Shown here one piece after another: positions 35,341 through 43,080 of a stretch of DNA of 64,000 nucleotides; positions within the stretch are counted from its first letter, which is position 1, and the number at the start of each line of letters is the position of its first letter. Below the pieces are notes generated by a model. It had not been told where the DNA came from and made no database searches. It saw only the letters and a list, made by a program, of their open reading frames with translations. The translations under genes and the position numbers were made by a program. The stretch is taken from the NCBI GenBank assembly GCA_016714935.1, contig JADKBU010000011.1, forward strand, positions 1 through 64,000, given 5' to 3'. This stretch comes from Candidatus Accumulibacter propinquus. GTDB lineage: Bacteria; Pseudomonadota; Gammaproteobacteria; Burkholderiales; Rhodocyclaceae.

Positions 35341-35834
35341 AGCAGCAGCGGTGCATCCGGTAACTCGTTGGAGTTTTCAGCAGACGCGGCGAAGTGCTCA
35401 GCCAACGCCTCGGTGATCGTCCGCAGCGCCAGCAGCGTACCACCCTCGAAATCCCCAGTCCGGAAGGCTGCTTCCATATCCCGGCAGACGCGCTCCCAGT
35501 ACGGTTGCCCGACCTTGGCGTTGATTCCCCGGTCGGCGACAATTTCGACACGCCGGTCGATCAGTTGCAGGTAAATCAGTACGCCGCTGTTGTGCTCGGT
35601 GTCCCAGACCCGCGTCTGCGCAAACAGCTCAACCGCCCGTGCACGCACCGACTGGGCGTGCCAGAGCGCGGCCAGTGGCAGATTGGCTTCGACCACCACG
35701 CGCAACTCGCCTGAATGTCCTGACTCAGAGGATTTGACCGCCTGCTCGATCGTGCTGAGCAGGCGGGGTGGAAATTCACGCAACACCCACCAGTGCGGCA
35801 GCAACAGATGGCGGAACAGTCTTCTCAGATACAT
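35337..35834 (-). CDS. TPM-domain protein, second copy
   Basis: This 165-residue protein starts at the ATG at 35834, overlapping the stop of the preceding TPM gene. It has an N-terminal hydrophobic patch but no clear signal and a TPM (Psb32/TLP18.3) domain with GELRVVVEANLPL, WDTEHNSGVLIYLQLIDRRVEIVAD and RGINAKVG. The first protein of the operon has the same domain, so this is a two-member TPM module with LemA. Function in bacteria is uncertain; membrane protein quality control has been suggested. Confidence 0.88.
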   Translation of the reverse strand: MYLRRLFRHLLLPHWWVLREFPPRLLSTIEQAVKSSESGHSGELRVVVEANLPLAALWHAQSVRARAVELFAQTRVWDTEHNSGVLIYLQLIDRRVEIVADRGINAKVGQPYWERVCRDMEAAFRTGDFEGGTLLALRTITEALAEHFAASAENSNELPDAPLLL

Positions 35835-36706
35835 CACCAGTCTCCCGATGCGCCGCCGCCGCCAAAGCTGCCGCCGCCGCCCGAAAACCCGCTCTTGGAA
35901 CCACCCCCGCCGCCCCAAGATACACCACCCGACGACCAGCCGGCCCCACCCAGCATCCCGAGAAACAGGGATATCACGCACGCCACGAAACCGAGCAAGG
36001 CGGCGACCAGTACCGAGGAGATCAGCATCGAAGCAATCACCCCGGCGGCAACACCGACCATGCCGGCGGCCAGAAGACGTCCAAAAATCGCGCGCAGCAC
36101 GCCACCAACCACGAATACCAGGACGAAGCCGACAAACAACAAGGTTTCGAAGTTGTCGTCGCTGTCGGCACGCCGACTGGGAGCAACGCCTGGCGGCGGC
36201 AGCGGTTCGCCGCCGATCACCCGGATCATCGCGTCGATCCCCGCGTCGATACCACCAGAGAAGTCTCCCTGTTTGAAGCGCGGGCTGATCGTCTCGCTGA
36301 TGATCCGTTTCGCTGTGGCATCGTTGAGCGCTCCTTCGAGGCCGTAACCCACCTCGATACGCAGTTTCCTGTCCTCCTTCGCCACCAGCAGCAGCGCGCC
36401 GTCGTCAACACCCCGGCGACCCAGCTTCCACGACTCCACGGCGCGTAGCGCGTATTGCTCGATGGACTCGGGTTTGACCGTCGGGACGATCAGTACGGCA
36501 ATCTGCGACCCCTTGTTGCGCTCGAAGGCCGCCAGCTTGGCCTCCAACTTCCCCTTCTGATCGGCGGCCAGCGTGCCGGTCAGGTCGGTGACCCGCGCTG
36601 CCAGCCCAGGAATCGCCTGCGGTTCGTCGCCGGCGGCGAGCCCCGCGCCGAACAGCAGGAGCAGGCCAAACAGCCAGGCCAGCAAGCGCCCAGGAAGCCC
36701 TGGCAT
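35834..36706 (-). CDS. YgcG-family TPM-domain membrane protein
   Basis: This 290-residue protein has a signal peptide (AWLFGLLLLFGAGLAAGD), a periplasmic TPM domain (GSQIAVLIVPTVKPESIEQYA, DDGALLLVAKEDRKLRIEVGYG, ISPRFKQGDFSGGI), two to three membrane helices near residues 190-245, and a Gly/Ser-rich tail SGGGGSFGGGGASGDW. This organisation is typical of YgcG proteins, found beside LemA. It starts three bases after the LemA stop. Confidence 0.93.
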   Translation of the reverse strand: MPGLPGRLLAWLFGLLLLFGAGLAAGDEPQAIPGLAARVTDLTGTLAADQKGKLEAKLAAFERNKGSQIAVLIVPTVKPESIEQYALRAVESWKLGRRGVDDGALLLVAKEDRKLRIEVGYGLEGALNDATAKRIISETISPRFKQGDFSGGIDAGIDAMIRVIGGEPLPPPGVAPSRRADSDDNFETLLFVGFVLVFVVGGVLRAIFGRLLAAGMVGVAAGVIASMLISSVLVAALLGFVACVISLFLGMLGGAGWSSGGVSWGGGGGSKSGFSGGGGSFGGGGASGDW

Positions 36707-36709
36707 TGA

Positions 36710-37369
36710 TTAGTAACTCGGTGCGGGCGCGGTCTTGCCGCCTGCTGCAGGATTTGCAGGAGCAGGTGCCGCTGGGGCTGGCCTGGTGAAGTCGACCTTC
36801 GGCGCCGTCGAGATCGCTTTCTCGTTGTCGACACTGAAGTTTGGCTTGACCGTGTACCCGAAAATCATCGCCGTGAGATTGTTCGGAAAAGTGCGCACAG
36901 ACACGTTGTAGCCTTCAACCGCCTTGATGTAGCGGTTACGAGCCACGGTGATGCGGTTCTCGGTCCCTTCGAGCTGTGCCTGCAGGTCACGGAAGGCGGC
37001 GTCGGCCTTCAGTTGCGGATAGTTCTCCGCGACCACCAGCAGTCGTGACAGCGCGCCGGAAAGACCCGCTTGCGCCTGCTGAAATTTGGCAAAGGCTTCC
37101 GGATTGTTGACCAGTTCCGGCGTCGCCTGAATGGCACCAACCTGTGCGCGCGCCTGCGTCACCTGCGTCAGGACGTCCTTTTCGTGGCTGGCGTAGCCCT
37201 GCACCGTGCTGACCAGATTAGGGACCAGGTCGGCCCGCCGCTGGTATTGGTTGAGCACCTCGGACCACGCCGACTTGATCGCCTCGTCGCCACTCTGAAA
37301 AGAGTTGTAGCCGCAGCCGGACAGGAATCCGGCGAGCATGACAAGAATGGCCAGAATTCGCATACGCAT
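36710..37369 (-). CDS. LemA family protein
   Basis: LemA proteins are small membrane or lipid-anchored helical proteins. This 219-residue copy begins with a lipoprotein-like signal (AILVMLAGFLSGC), then the family core ending in VRTFPNNLTAMIFGY, and a short Pro/Ala-rich tail. The ATG at 37369 was chosen for its GGAG site 8 bases upstream. It heads the lemA-ygcG-TPM operon; the three products probably work together at the envelope. Confidence 0.93.
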   Translation of the reverse strand: MRMRILAILVMLAGFLSGCGYNSFQSGDEAIKSAWSEVLNQYQRRADLVPNLVSTVQGYASHEKDVLTQVTQARAQVGAIQATPELVNNPEAFAKFQQAQAGLSGALSRLLVVAENYPQLKADAAFRDLQAQLEGTENRITVARNRYIKAVEGYNVSVRTFPNNLTAMIFGYTVKPNFSVDNEKAISTAPKVDFTRPAPAAPAPANPAAGGKTAPAPSY

Positions 37370-37432
37370 CACAGATTCTCCTTTACTCGGAATCAACAAG
37401 ACAACTTCCAGATGGCGGTTTTCGTTCGTTTC

Positions 37433-38293
37433 TCAAGGGGCAAGCGGACCAGCAGGGCCGACAGGGCTCTCGGCCGCAGACGCTTTCTCCATCCGCATCA
37501 GGGCACGGGCGCGGCACAGGTCTTCCCATGCCTTCGCCTTGTCAGGCAGTGTACGGAGCAGATACGCCGGGTGATAGGTCACCACCACCGGAATCCTGCG
37601 CCCATTGCACTCGGACGCAGGAAACTCGAATGGCTTGCCACGCAGAGCACCCAGCGGACCTACGTTACCGAGAACCGCGTGTGCCGCCGCGCGGCCGAGC
37701 AGCACAATCAGTCGCGGCTGCAGGAGCGCAATCTGACGTTTCAGATAGGGGGCACAGGCGGAAATCTCGGCCACCTCCGGTGTTCGATTATTTGGCGGGC
37801 GGCATTTCACGGCGTTGGCGATGTAGACATCCTCGCCACGGCGCAGGTCGATCGCCGCCAGCATCGCATCAAGGAGTTTGCCGGCCGGTCCCACGAAAGG
37901 CTCGCCGCGTGCGTCTTCCTCGGCGCCGGGGCCTTCGCCGACGAACAGCCAGTCGGCTGACGCGTCGCCAACACCAAGCACCGCCTGCTTCCTCCCCTGG
38001 CAGAGCGCACAGGCGTTGCAGCCCGCAACGCTCTGCCGCAGTTCATCCCAGCCCATACGGGCAATCGCCACTGGTCTGGCCGCCGCCGGCGCCGCAACAG
38101 GAGTGGACGGGGGTCGGCGTGCAAGATCCTCGCGCGCCTCGGGAATCGATTCGGCGGGAGGCCTGGCCGGTGTTACGTGGCGGGTGACCGCGACTGTGGG
38201 CTGCGGGCGCAACTGCCACAACGGCGACAGCCCGATCTCGCGCAACAACTCCGCACGCGTCAGACGCGCAATGGGCGGGTTGCCGGTCATCAC
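37433..38293 (-). CDS. udg: family 4 uracil-DNA glycosylase (Fe-S)
   Basis: This 286-residue glycosylase removes uracil from DNA. The [4Fe-4S] cysteines are seen at C92/C95/C98 region (GCNACALC), NAVKCRPP and ISACAPYL. The uracil-binding motifs GEGPGAEED, FVGPAGKLLD and the late VVTYHPAYLLR are intact. Residues 1-75 are a Pro/Ala-rich extension, longer than in archaeal relatives but usual in betaproteobacteria. Its start overlaps the rimI stop, making tsaB-rimI-udg one operon. Confidence 0.93.
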   Translation of the reverse strand: MMTGNPPIARLTRAELLREIGLSPLWQLRPQPTVAVTRHVTPARPPAESIPEAREDLARRPPSTPVAAPAAARPVAIARMGWDELRQSVAGCNACALCQGRKQAVLGVGDASADWLFVGEGPGAEEDARGEPFVGPAGKLLDAMLAAIDLRRGEDVYIANAVKCRPPNNRTPEVAEISACAPYLKRQIALLQPRLIVLLGRAAAHAVLGNVGPLGALRGKPFEFPASECNGRRIPVVVTYHPAYLLRTLPDKAKAWEDLCRARALMRMEKASAAESPVGPAGPLAP

Positions 38294-38766
38294 GCCGAAA
38301 CCTCAGCCAGATCATGCTTCATCACCAGCGCGTCCTCGGTTCCGTCGGTCGCCTGGTAGTATCCGCGGCGTACGCCGACCTGCTGAAAGCCGAAGTTTCG
38401 ATAGAGTGCCAGCGCCTTGCCGTTCGATGGACGCACTTCCAGCCACAAGATCAACGCCCCCGCCTGGCGTGCCACGCGCATGGCATGCGATAGCACACGC
38501 GCACCAAATCCCATCCCCTGCCGCTTCTCGGCGACAGAGATATTGAGCAGGTGTGCCTCGTCGACGGCGATCATCAACACGCAGTAGCCTACCAGCTCAC
38601 CGGTCACGCGACACCCCCAGGCACTGTAGCCGGAAGCGATGGAGTCCAGGAAATTCCCCCGCGTCCAGGGAAACGGATGGACGCGATTCTCGATAGCCAG
38701 CATTTCGTCGATGTCGCCACCGCCCATCCGCAGCATTTCCACGCGCGGTGCGAGGACGGCGCTCAC
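38290..38766 (-). CDS. rimI: ribosomal-protein-alanine N-acetyltransferase RimI
   Basis: This 158-residue GNAT enzyme acetylates the N-terminus of ribosomal protein S18. The acetyl-CoA loop is seen in VAEKRQGMGFGARVL, followed by LEVRPSNGKALALYRNFGFQQVGVRRGYY. It overlaps tsaB by four bases and udg by four, and the tsaB-rimI pairing is conserved across bacteria. Confidence 0.95.
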   Translation of the reverse strand: MSAVLAPRVEMLRMGGGDIDEMLAIENRVHPFPWTRGNFLDSIASGYSAWGCRVTGELVGYCVLMIAVDEAHLLNISVAEKRQGMGFGARVLSHAMRVARQAGALILWLEVRPSNGKALALYRNFGFQQVGVRRGYYQATDGTEDALVMKHDLAEVSA

Positions 38767-39440
38767 GCCTTGCCACCGATGGCCAGGCGCTCGACCACCG
38801 TCAGCGCCACCTTGTTGCGGACGTAGATCGGAGCCGCTGCCGCGGCATCGACGCTTTCGCCACGCGCCAGACGTGGTGCGGCGAGGCGCGCGACGGCGCC
38901 GGCATCGGGCATCAACTCGGGAAGCCAGCCGCTTACGCAGCCAGCCAAGCGCTCACGCAGCACCGGATAGGCCGCGAGTCCGTTGCCGCATGCCAACCAG
39001 CCACCCGAGTCCGGGAGCGGCAGCGCCGACGGCTGACAGACCACCACTTCGCCGAGCGGCACGCTATCGGCAAAACGGCCGTGATAAACCTCGCCCATGC
39101 GTGCGTCGAGCAGGATAATCACTTTTTCCCCACCACTGGCCAGAGCCATGGCCTCAAGCGTGCCGACCGGAATGACCGGCAAGGCGTGCGCAAATGCCAA
39201 GCCCTGCGCCACGCCGCAGGCGACGCGCAGCCCTGTAAATGAGCCAGGACCGGCAGCAAACGCGATCCCGCCCAGGTCGGAAAACCCCAGGCCCGCTTCG
39301 TGCAGCGTACTCCGGATCAGCGGCAGGAGGGTTTCGGAGTGGGACCGTCCAGCCGGACAGTCACGCCGCAACAACTCGCCGTCGCGCCAGATGGCAATGC
39401 TGCCGAGATCGGTCGAAGTCTCGATGGCCAGGAGATTCAT
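38763..39440 (-). CDS. tsaB: tRNA t6A synthesis protein TsaB
   Basis: TsaB is the scaffold of the TsaD-TsaB-TsaE complex that makes N6-threonylcarbamoyladenosine in tRNA. From the ATG at 39440 it has 225 residues, with LAIETSTDLGS at the start and FAAGPGSFTGLRVACGVAQGLAFA. The open frame reaches 40034 but the extra part is antisense to the glycogen gene. No TsaD or TsaE is present nearby. Confidence 0.94.
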   Translation of the reverse strand: MNLLAIETSTDLGSIAIWRDGELLRRDCPAGRSHSETLLPLIRSTLHEAGLGFSDLGGIAFAAGPGSFTGLRVACGVAQGLAFAHALPVIPVGTLEAMALASGGEKVIILLDARMGEVYHGRFADSVPLGEVVVCQPSALPLPDSGGWLACGNGLAAYPVLRERLAGCVSGWLPELMPDAGAVARLAAPRLARGESVDAAAAAPIYVRNKVALTVVERLAIGGKA

Positions 39441-39580
39441 GCGACGTATTCTACCCCGCCTTATCACCGACGGCGCTCGTTGCGCGTCCCAACTGCGGAG
39501 GGCAAGGTCAGCAGTACCGAGCGATGCGCCCTCGCTTCGCGGTGCCGGTGGCGACGGACGCTGGCAAACCTGGCGGTCGC

Positions 39581-39610
39581 TTGGTCGGTCCCCAGCTTTC
39601 CCGATACAAT
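39581..39610 (+). promoter_or_regulatory. possible promoter of the glycogen operon
   Basis: TTGGTC (39581-39586) and TACAAT (39605-39610) are spaced 18 bp, and transcription would begin about 60 nt before the glycosyltransferase ATG. The -35 is only partly consensus. Confidence 0.45.
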
Positions 39611-39677
39611 GGCAGGGACTTCCAACGATGCGCCGCCAGCGCGTCCACCTGACAACCACAGCATAGAAAGTCCCGCA

Positions 39678-40886
39678 ATGAAAGTACTGTTTTTGACGCG
39701 AGAATACCCTCCCTACGTCTACGGCGGAGCCGGTGTTCACGTCGAGTATCTGTCTGGCGAACTCGCCAAGCTGATGCATGTCGAGGTCCGCTCCTTTGGT
39801 GATCAGGATACGGTCAGAGAGGGTGTGCGGGTCCGGGGTTTCCCGTTCGGCAAGGGCAGTTTTGCACACGTCGACAAGAAGCTCAGCGGCGCACTCGACA
39901 CCTTCGAAACCAACCTCGAGACCCTCAGCGAGCAGGTTGACGCCGATCTGGTGCATGTGCACACCTGGTATGCACACCTCGGGGGTATCCTGGCAAAGAC
40001 CCTGTACGGCATCCCGCTGGTGCATACGGTCCATTCGCTGGAGCCGCTGCGTCCGTGGAAGCGCGAGCAGCTTGGCTGTGGCTACGACATGTCGTCGTGG
40101 ATCGAACGCACTTCACTCGGTATGGCCGATGCGGTCATTGCCGTCTCGCAGGGAACCAAGGACGACATCCTGGCGCATTTCGACATCGACCCGGCGAAGA
40201 TTACGGTGATCTACAACGGCATCAATGTCGAGCAGTACCATCCAACCGAGGACACGACCGCACTGGAAAAATACGGCGTCGATCCACAAAAGCCGATCGT
40301 TCTTTTCGTTGGCCGGATCACGCGCCAGAAAGGCATCGTCCATCTGGTGAATGCGGTCCAGTACATCAACCCCACAGCTCAGATCGTGCTCTGTGCCGGC
40401 GCACCCGATACCAGGGAGGTGCTCGCGGAGATGGAAGCCGCGATCAGGCACATTCGCCATGAAGGTTTCAACAACGTGATCTGGATTCAGGAGATGGTCA
40501 CCAAGGAGGAGGCGATCGAACTGTATTCGCACGCCACGGTCTTCTGTTGCCCGTCCATCTACGAACCTTTCGGGATCATCAATCTCGAAGCCATGGCCTG
40601 TCGAACGGCCGTCGTGGCGAGTTCCGTCGGGGGCATCAAGGAGGTCGTCGTCGATGGCGTCACCGGCTTCCTGGTACCGCTCGAGCAATGGCATGTGGCT
40701 CCGTTCGAGCCCGTCAACCCGGATGTCTTTTCGCGTGATCTGGCAGCGGCCATCAACAAGGTCCTGGACAATCCGGAACTCGCCGAGTCCATGGCTGCGG
40801 CAGGCCAGCAGCGCGCACGCGAAGTCTTCAGTTGGTCGAGCATTGCGCAGCAAACCAAGAAACTCTACGATTCTCTGGTGAAATAA
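39678..40886 (+). CDS. glgM: GT4 glycosyltransferase, GlgM/actinobacterial GlgA type
   Basis: This 402-residue GT-B enzyme starts VLFLTREYPPYVYGGAGVHVEYL and carries VLFVGRITRQKG and the GT4 retaining-site motif YEPFGIINLEAMAC. It is far closer to the short actinobacterial GlgA (now GlgM, forming maltose-1-phosphate from ADP-glucose and glucose-1-phosphate) than to the ~480-residue bacterial GlgA. Its placement directly before glgE supports the GlgM role; a plain glycogen synthase remains possible. The frame extends upstream but the ATG at 39678 is the family start. Confidence 0.88.
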   Translation: MKVLFLTREYPPYVYGGAGVHVEYLSGELAKLMHVEVRSFGDQDTVREGVRVRGFPFGKGSFAHVDKKLSGALDTFETNLETLSEQVDADLVHVHTWYAHLGGILAKTLYGIPLVHTVHSLEPLRPWKREQLGCGYDMSSWIERTSLGMADAVIAVSQGTKDDILAHFDIDPAKITVIYNGINVEQYHPTEDTTALEKYGVDPQKPIVLFVGRITRQKGIVHLVNAVQYINPTAQIVLCAGAPDTREVLAEMEAAIRHIRHEGFNNVIWIQEMVTKEEAIELYSHATVFCCPSIYEPFGIINLEAMACRTAVVASSVGGIKEVVVDGVTGFLVPLEQWHVAPFEPVNPDVFSRDLAAAINKVLDNPELAESMAAAGQQRAREVFSWSSIAQQTKKLYDSLVK

Positions 40887-41025
40887 TCCCCCTGCGCTCG
40901 ATCGGACCATGGCGTCGCTTGCCGGTGCATCGAGCGGGTTTACCCACCGACGGTCCGAATGGGCCGTCCAGATTCACGTTCCACCGGCGTCTGCCGGCCT
41001 GGCTGGCGCCAGACTTAGGAGCAGC

Positions 41026-42987
41026 ATGATGGTTCCCAAAGAATATCCTCGCGTGATCATAGAAGCAGTCGAGCCAAGAGTCGACGGCGGACGCTTCCCC
41101 ATCAAGCGCGTGGTCGGCGAGAAAGTGGTCGTCAGCGCCGACATTTACAAGGAAGGCCACGACAAGCTGGCTGCCGCCCTCAAGGTGCGCCAGATCGGCC
41201 ACCAGCAGTGGCAGGAAAGCCCGATGACGCAGGGTGACAACGACCGCTGGTACGGCGAGTTTACCGTCACTGCGATCGGTCGATGGGAGTACACCATCGA
41301 GGCTTACGCCGAGCGCTACCTTTCATGGACCGACGAAATCGGCAAAAAGAACATACCGGGTGCCAACCTTACCAGTGAACTGCTGGAGGGGCTGGTAATC
41401 CTCAAAAGGTCTGCGGCCGTCGCGCAAGGCGAGGATCGCGTACGCATGCACAGCGTCATCGCCGCGATCGAGAGCGCACTCGCTGCTGGCGAGCAGCAGG
41501 GCGCTGTAGACCTGGGAGTCGGCAGTGTGATGCGCAGCATGATGGCCAGCTACCCCGATCGCAGCGAGGGCTACGAACTGGCGCCAGCGTTGCCGATCAT
41601 GGTCAATCGGCCAATCACCCGCTTTGCTGCGTGGTACGAGTTCTTTCCGCGCTCGCAGTCCAATATGCCGTACCGGCATGGCACCCTGCAGGACAGCATC
41701 CGTCGTCTGCGCGAGATCAGGACGATGGGTTTCGATGTCGTGTATCTGCCGCCGATCCATCCCATTGGACACAGTTTCCGGAAGGGCAAGAACAACAGTC
41801 TGACGGCCGTTCCGGGCGATGTCGGCAGCCCGTGGGCGATCGGCAACGAGAATGGCGGTCACATGGCGCTCGAGCCACAGCTCGGAACCTGGGACGACTG
41901 GGACCAGTTTGTCGGCACCTGTCGTGAACTGGGTATCGAGATTGCGCTCGATTATGTGATGAACTGCTCACCCGACCATCCCTACGTGGCCGCGCATCCG
42001 GACTGGTTCTTCCATCGCCCCGATGGATCGATCAAATACGCCGAGAACCCGCCCAAAAAATACCAGGACGTCTATCCGCTCAACTTTGGCACGACTGACC
42101 GCAACGGCTTGTGGGAGGAAATGCTCAGGATCTTCCTGTTCTGGGTAGACAAGGGGGTGACCACCTTCCGCGTCGACAATCCGCATACCAAACCCGTACC
42201 GTTCTGGGAATGGGTGATTGGCGAAGTCCATCGGCAGCACCCCGAAGTCATCTTTCTGGCCGAAGCCTTCACCAAGCCAAAGATGATGAGGCTGCTGGCA
42301 AAGGTAGGCTTCGCCCAGTCCTACACCTACTTCACCTGGCGCAACCACAAGCATGACCTCAGCGAGTATGTCAGCGAACTGACCTGTGGCGAAATGAAGG
42401 AGTACTTCACCGGCAACTTCTTCGCCAATACTCCCGACATCCTGCCGCCGATTCTCCAGTACGGCGGTCGCCCGGCGTTCATCATGCGCGCCGTACTGGC
42501 AGCCACGCTGTCAAGCGTTTACGGCATCTACAGTGGCTACGAACTGTGCGAGAACGAAGCCATTCCCGGCAAGGAGGAATACCTCGACTCGGAGAAGTAC
42601 GAGATCAGGATGCGCGACTGGAAAGCGCCCGGCAACATCGTCCACATCATCACCCGCATCAACCAGATTCGCCATGATTCGCCGGCCCTGCACTCTTACA
42701 ACAACGTGCTCTTCCTCGCTGCCGACAACCCCAATCTCATGGCCTATGCCAAGATGAACGAGGACCGGTCGGACATCATCGTTTGCGTGGTCAACCTCGA
42801 TCCGTTCCACAAACAAGTGGCAACGCTGCACGTGCCACTGGGCACCTTTGGTATCGGCGAGGACGAACAGTATCAGGCGCACGACCTGCTCTCGGACGAG
42901 CGCTACCGCTGGCGCGGGCCAACCGCCTACGTCGAACTCGACCCGAGCACCAAGGTGGCACACATCATCAAGATCCGTCGCTGGTAG
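41026..42987 (+). CDS. glgE: maltose-1-phosphate maltosyltransferase GlgE
   Basis: GlgE extends alpha-1,4-glucan by transferring maltosyl units from maltose-1-phosphate. The 653-residue GH13_3 enzyme has an N-terminal beta-domain (residues ~1-110), the barrel with YLPPIHPIG, the nucleophile Asp in FRVDNPHTKPVPFW (about 383), and the acid-base Glu in FLAEAFTKPKMM (about 412). AGGAG at 41017-41021 serves ATG 41026 or 41029. It lies 139 bp after the glycosyltransferase gene. TreS and Mak, used in the trehalose route, are not in the window. Confidence 0.95.
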   Translation: MMVPKEYPRVIIEAVEPRVDGGRFPIKRVVGEKVVVSADIYKEGHDKLAAALKVRQIGHQQWQESPMTQGDNDRWYGEFTVTAIGRWEYTIEAYAERYLSWTDEIGKKNIPGANLTSELLEGLVILKRSAAVAQGEDRVRMHSVIAAIESALAAGEQQGAVDLGVGSVMRSMMASYPDRSEGYELAPALPIMVNRPITRFAAWYEFFPRSQSNMPYRHGTLQDSIRRLREIRTMGFDVVYLPPIHPIGHSFRKGKNNSLTAVPGDVGSPWAIGNENGGHMALEPQLGTWDDWDQFVGTCRELGIEIALDYVMNCSPDHPYVAAHPDWFFHRPDGSIKYAENPPKKYQDVYPLNFGTTDRNGLWEEMLRIFLFWVDKGVTTFRVDNPHTKPVPFWEWVIGEVHRQHPEVIFLAEAFTKPKMMRLLAKVGFAQSYTYFTWRNHKHDLSEYVSELTCGEMKEYFTGNFFANTPDILPPILQYGGRPAFIMRAVLAATLSSVYGIYSGYELCENEAIPGKEEYLDSEKYEIRMRDWKAPGNIVHIITRINQIRHDSPALHSYNNVLFLAADNPNLMAYAKMNEDRSDIIVCVVNLDPFHKQVATLHVPLGTFGIGEDEQYQAHDLLSDERYRWRGPTAYVELDPSTKVAHIIKIRRW

Positions 42988-43040
42988 AAGGCAGCGTCGG
43001 GGGCGCACGCAGTACACGCGCTCGCGGAACGGACGGGGCA

Positions 43041-43070
43041 GCAGGGCGGGGCTGCCGCCCCCTGCCCTGC
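43041..43070. terminator. GC-rich hairpin between convergent glgE and glgP
   Basis: GCAGGGC plus GGGGC (43041-43052) pairs with GCCCC and GCCCTGC (43057-43070), a 12-bp stem with a two-base bulge and a TGCC loop. There is no T run, so it may stop transcription from both sides only partially. Confidence 0.45.
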
Positions 43071-43080
43071 CGGCAACCGC

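Noticed and set aside
38763..40034. Longer start for TsaB, and the 39300 start for the glycosyltransferase
   Set aside because: The extra parts are mutually antisense and unlike either family.
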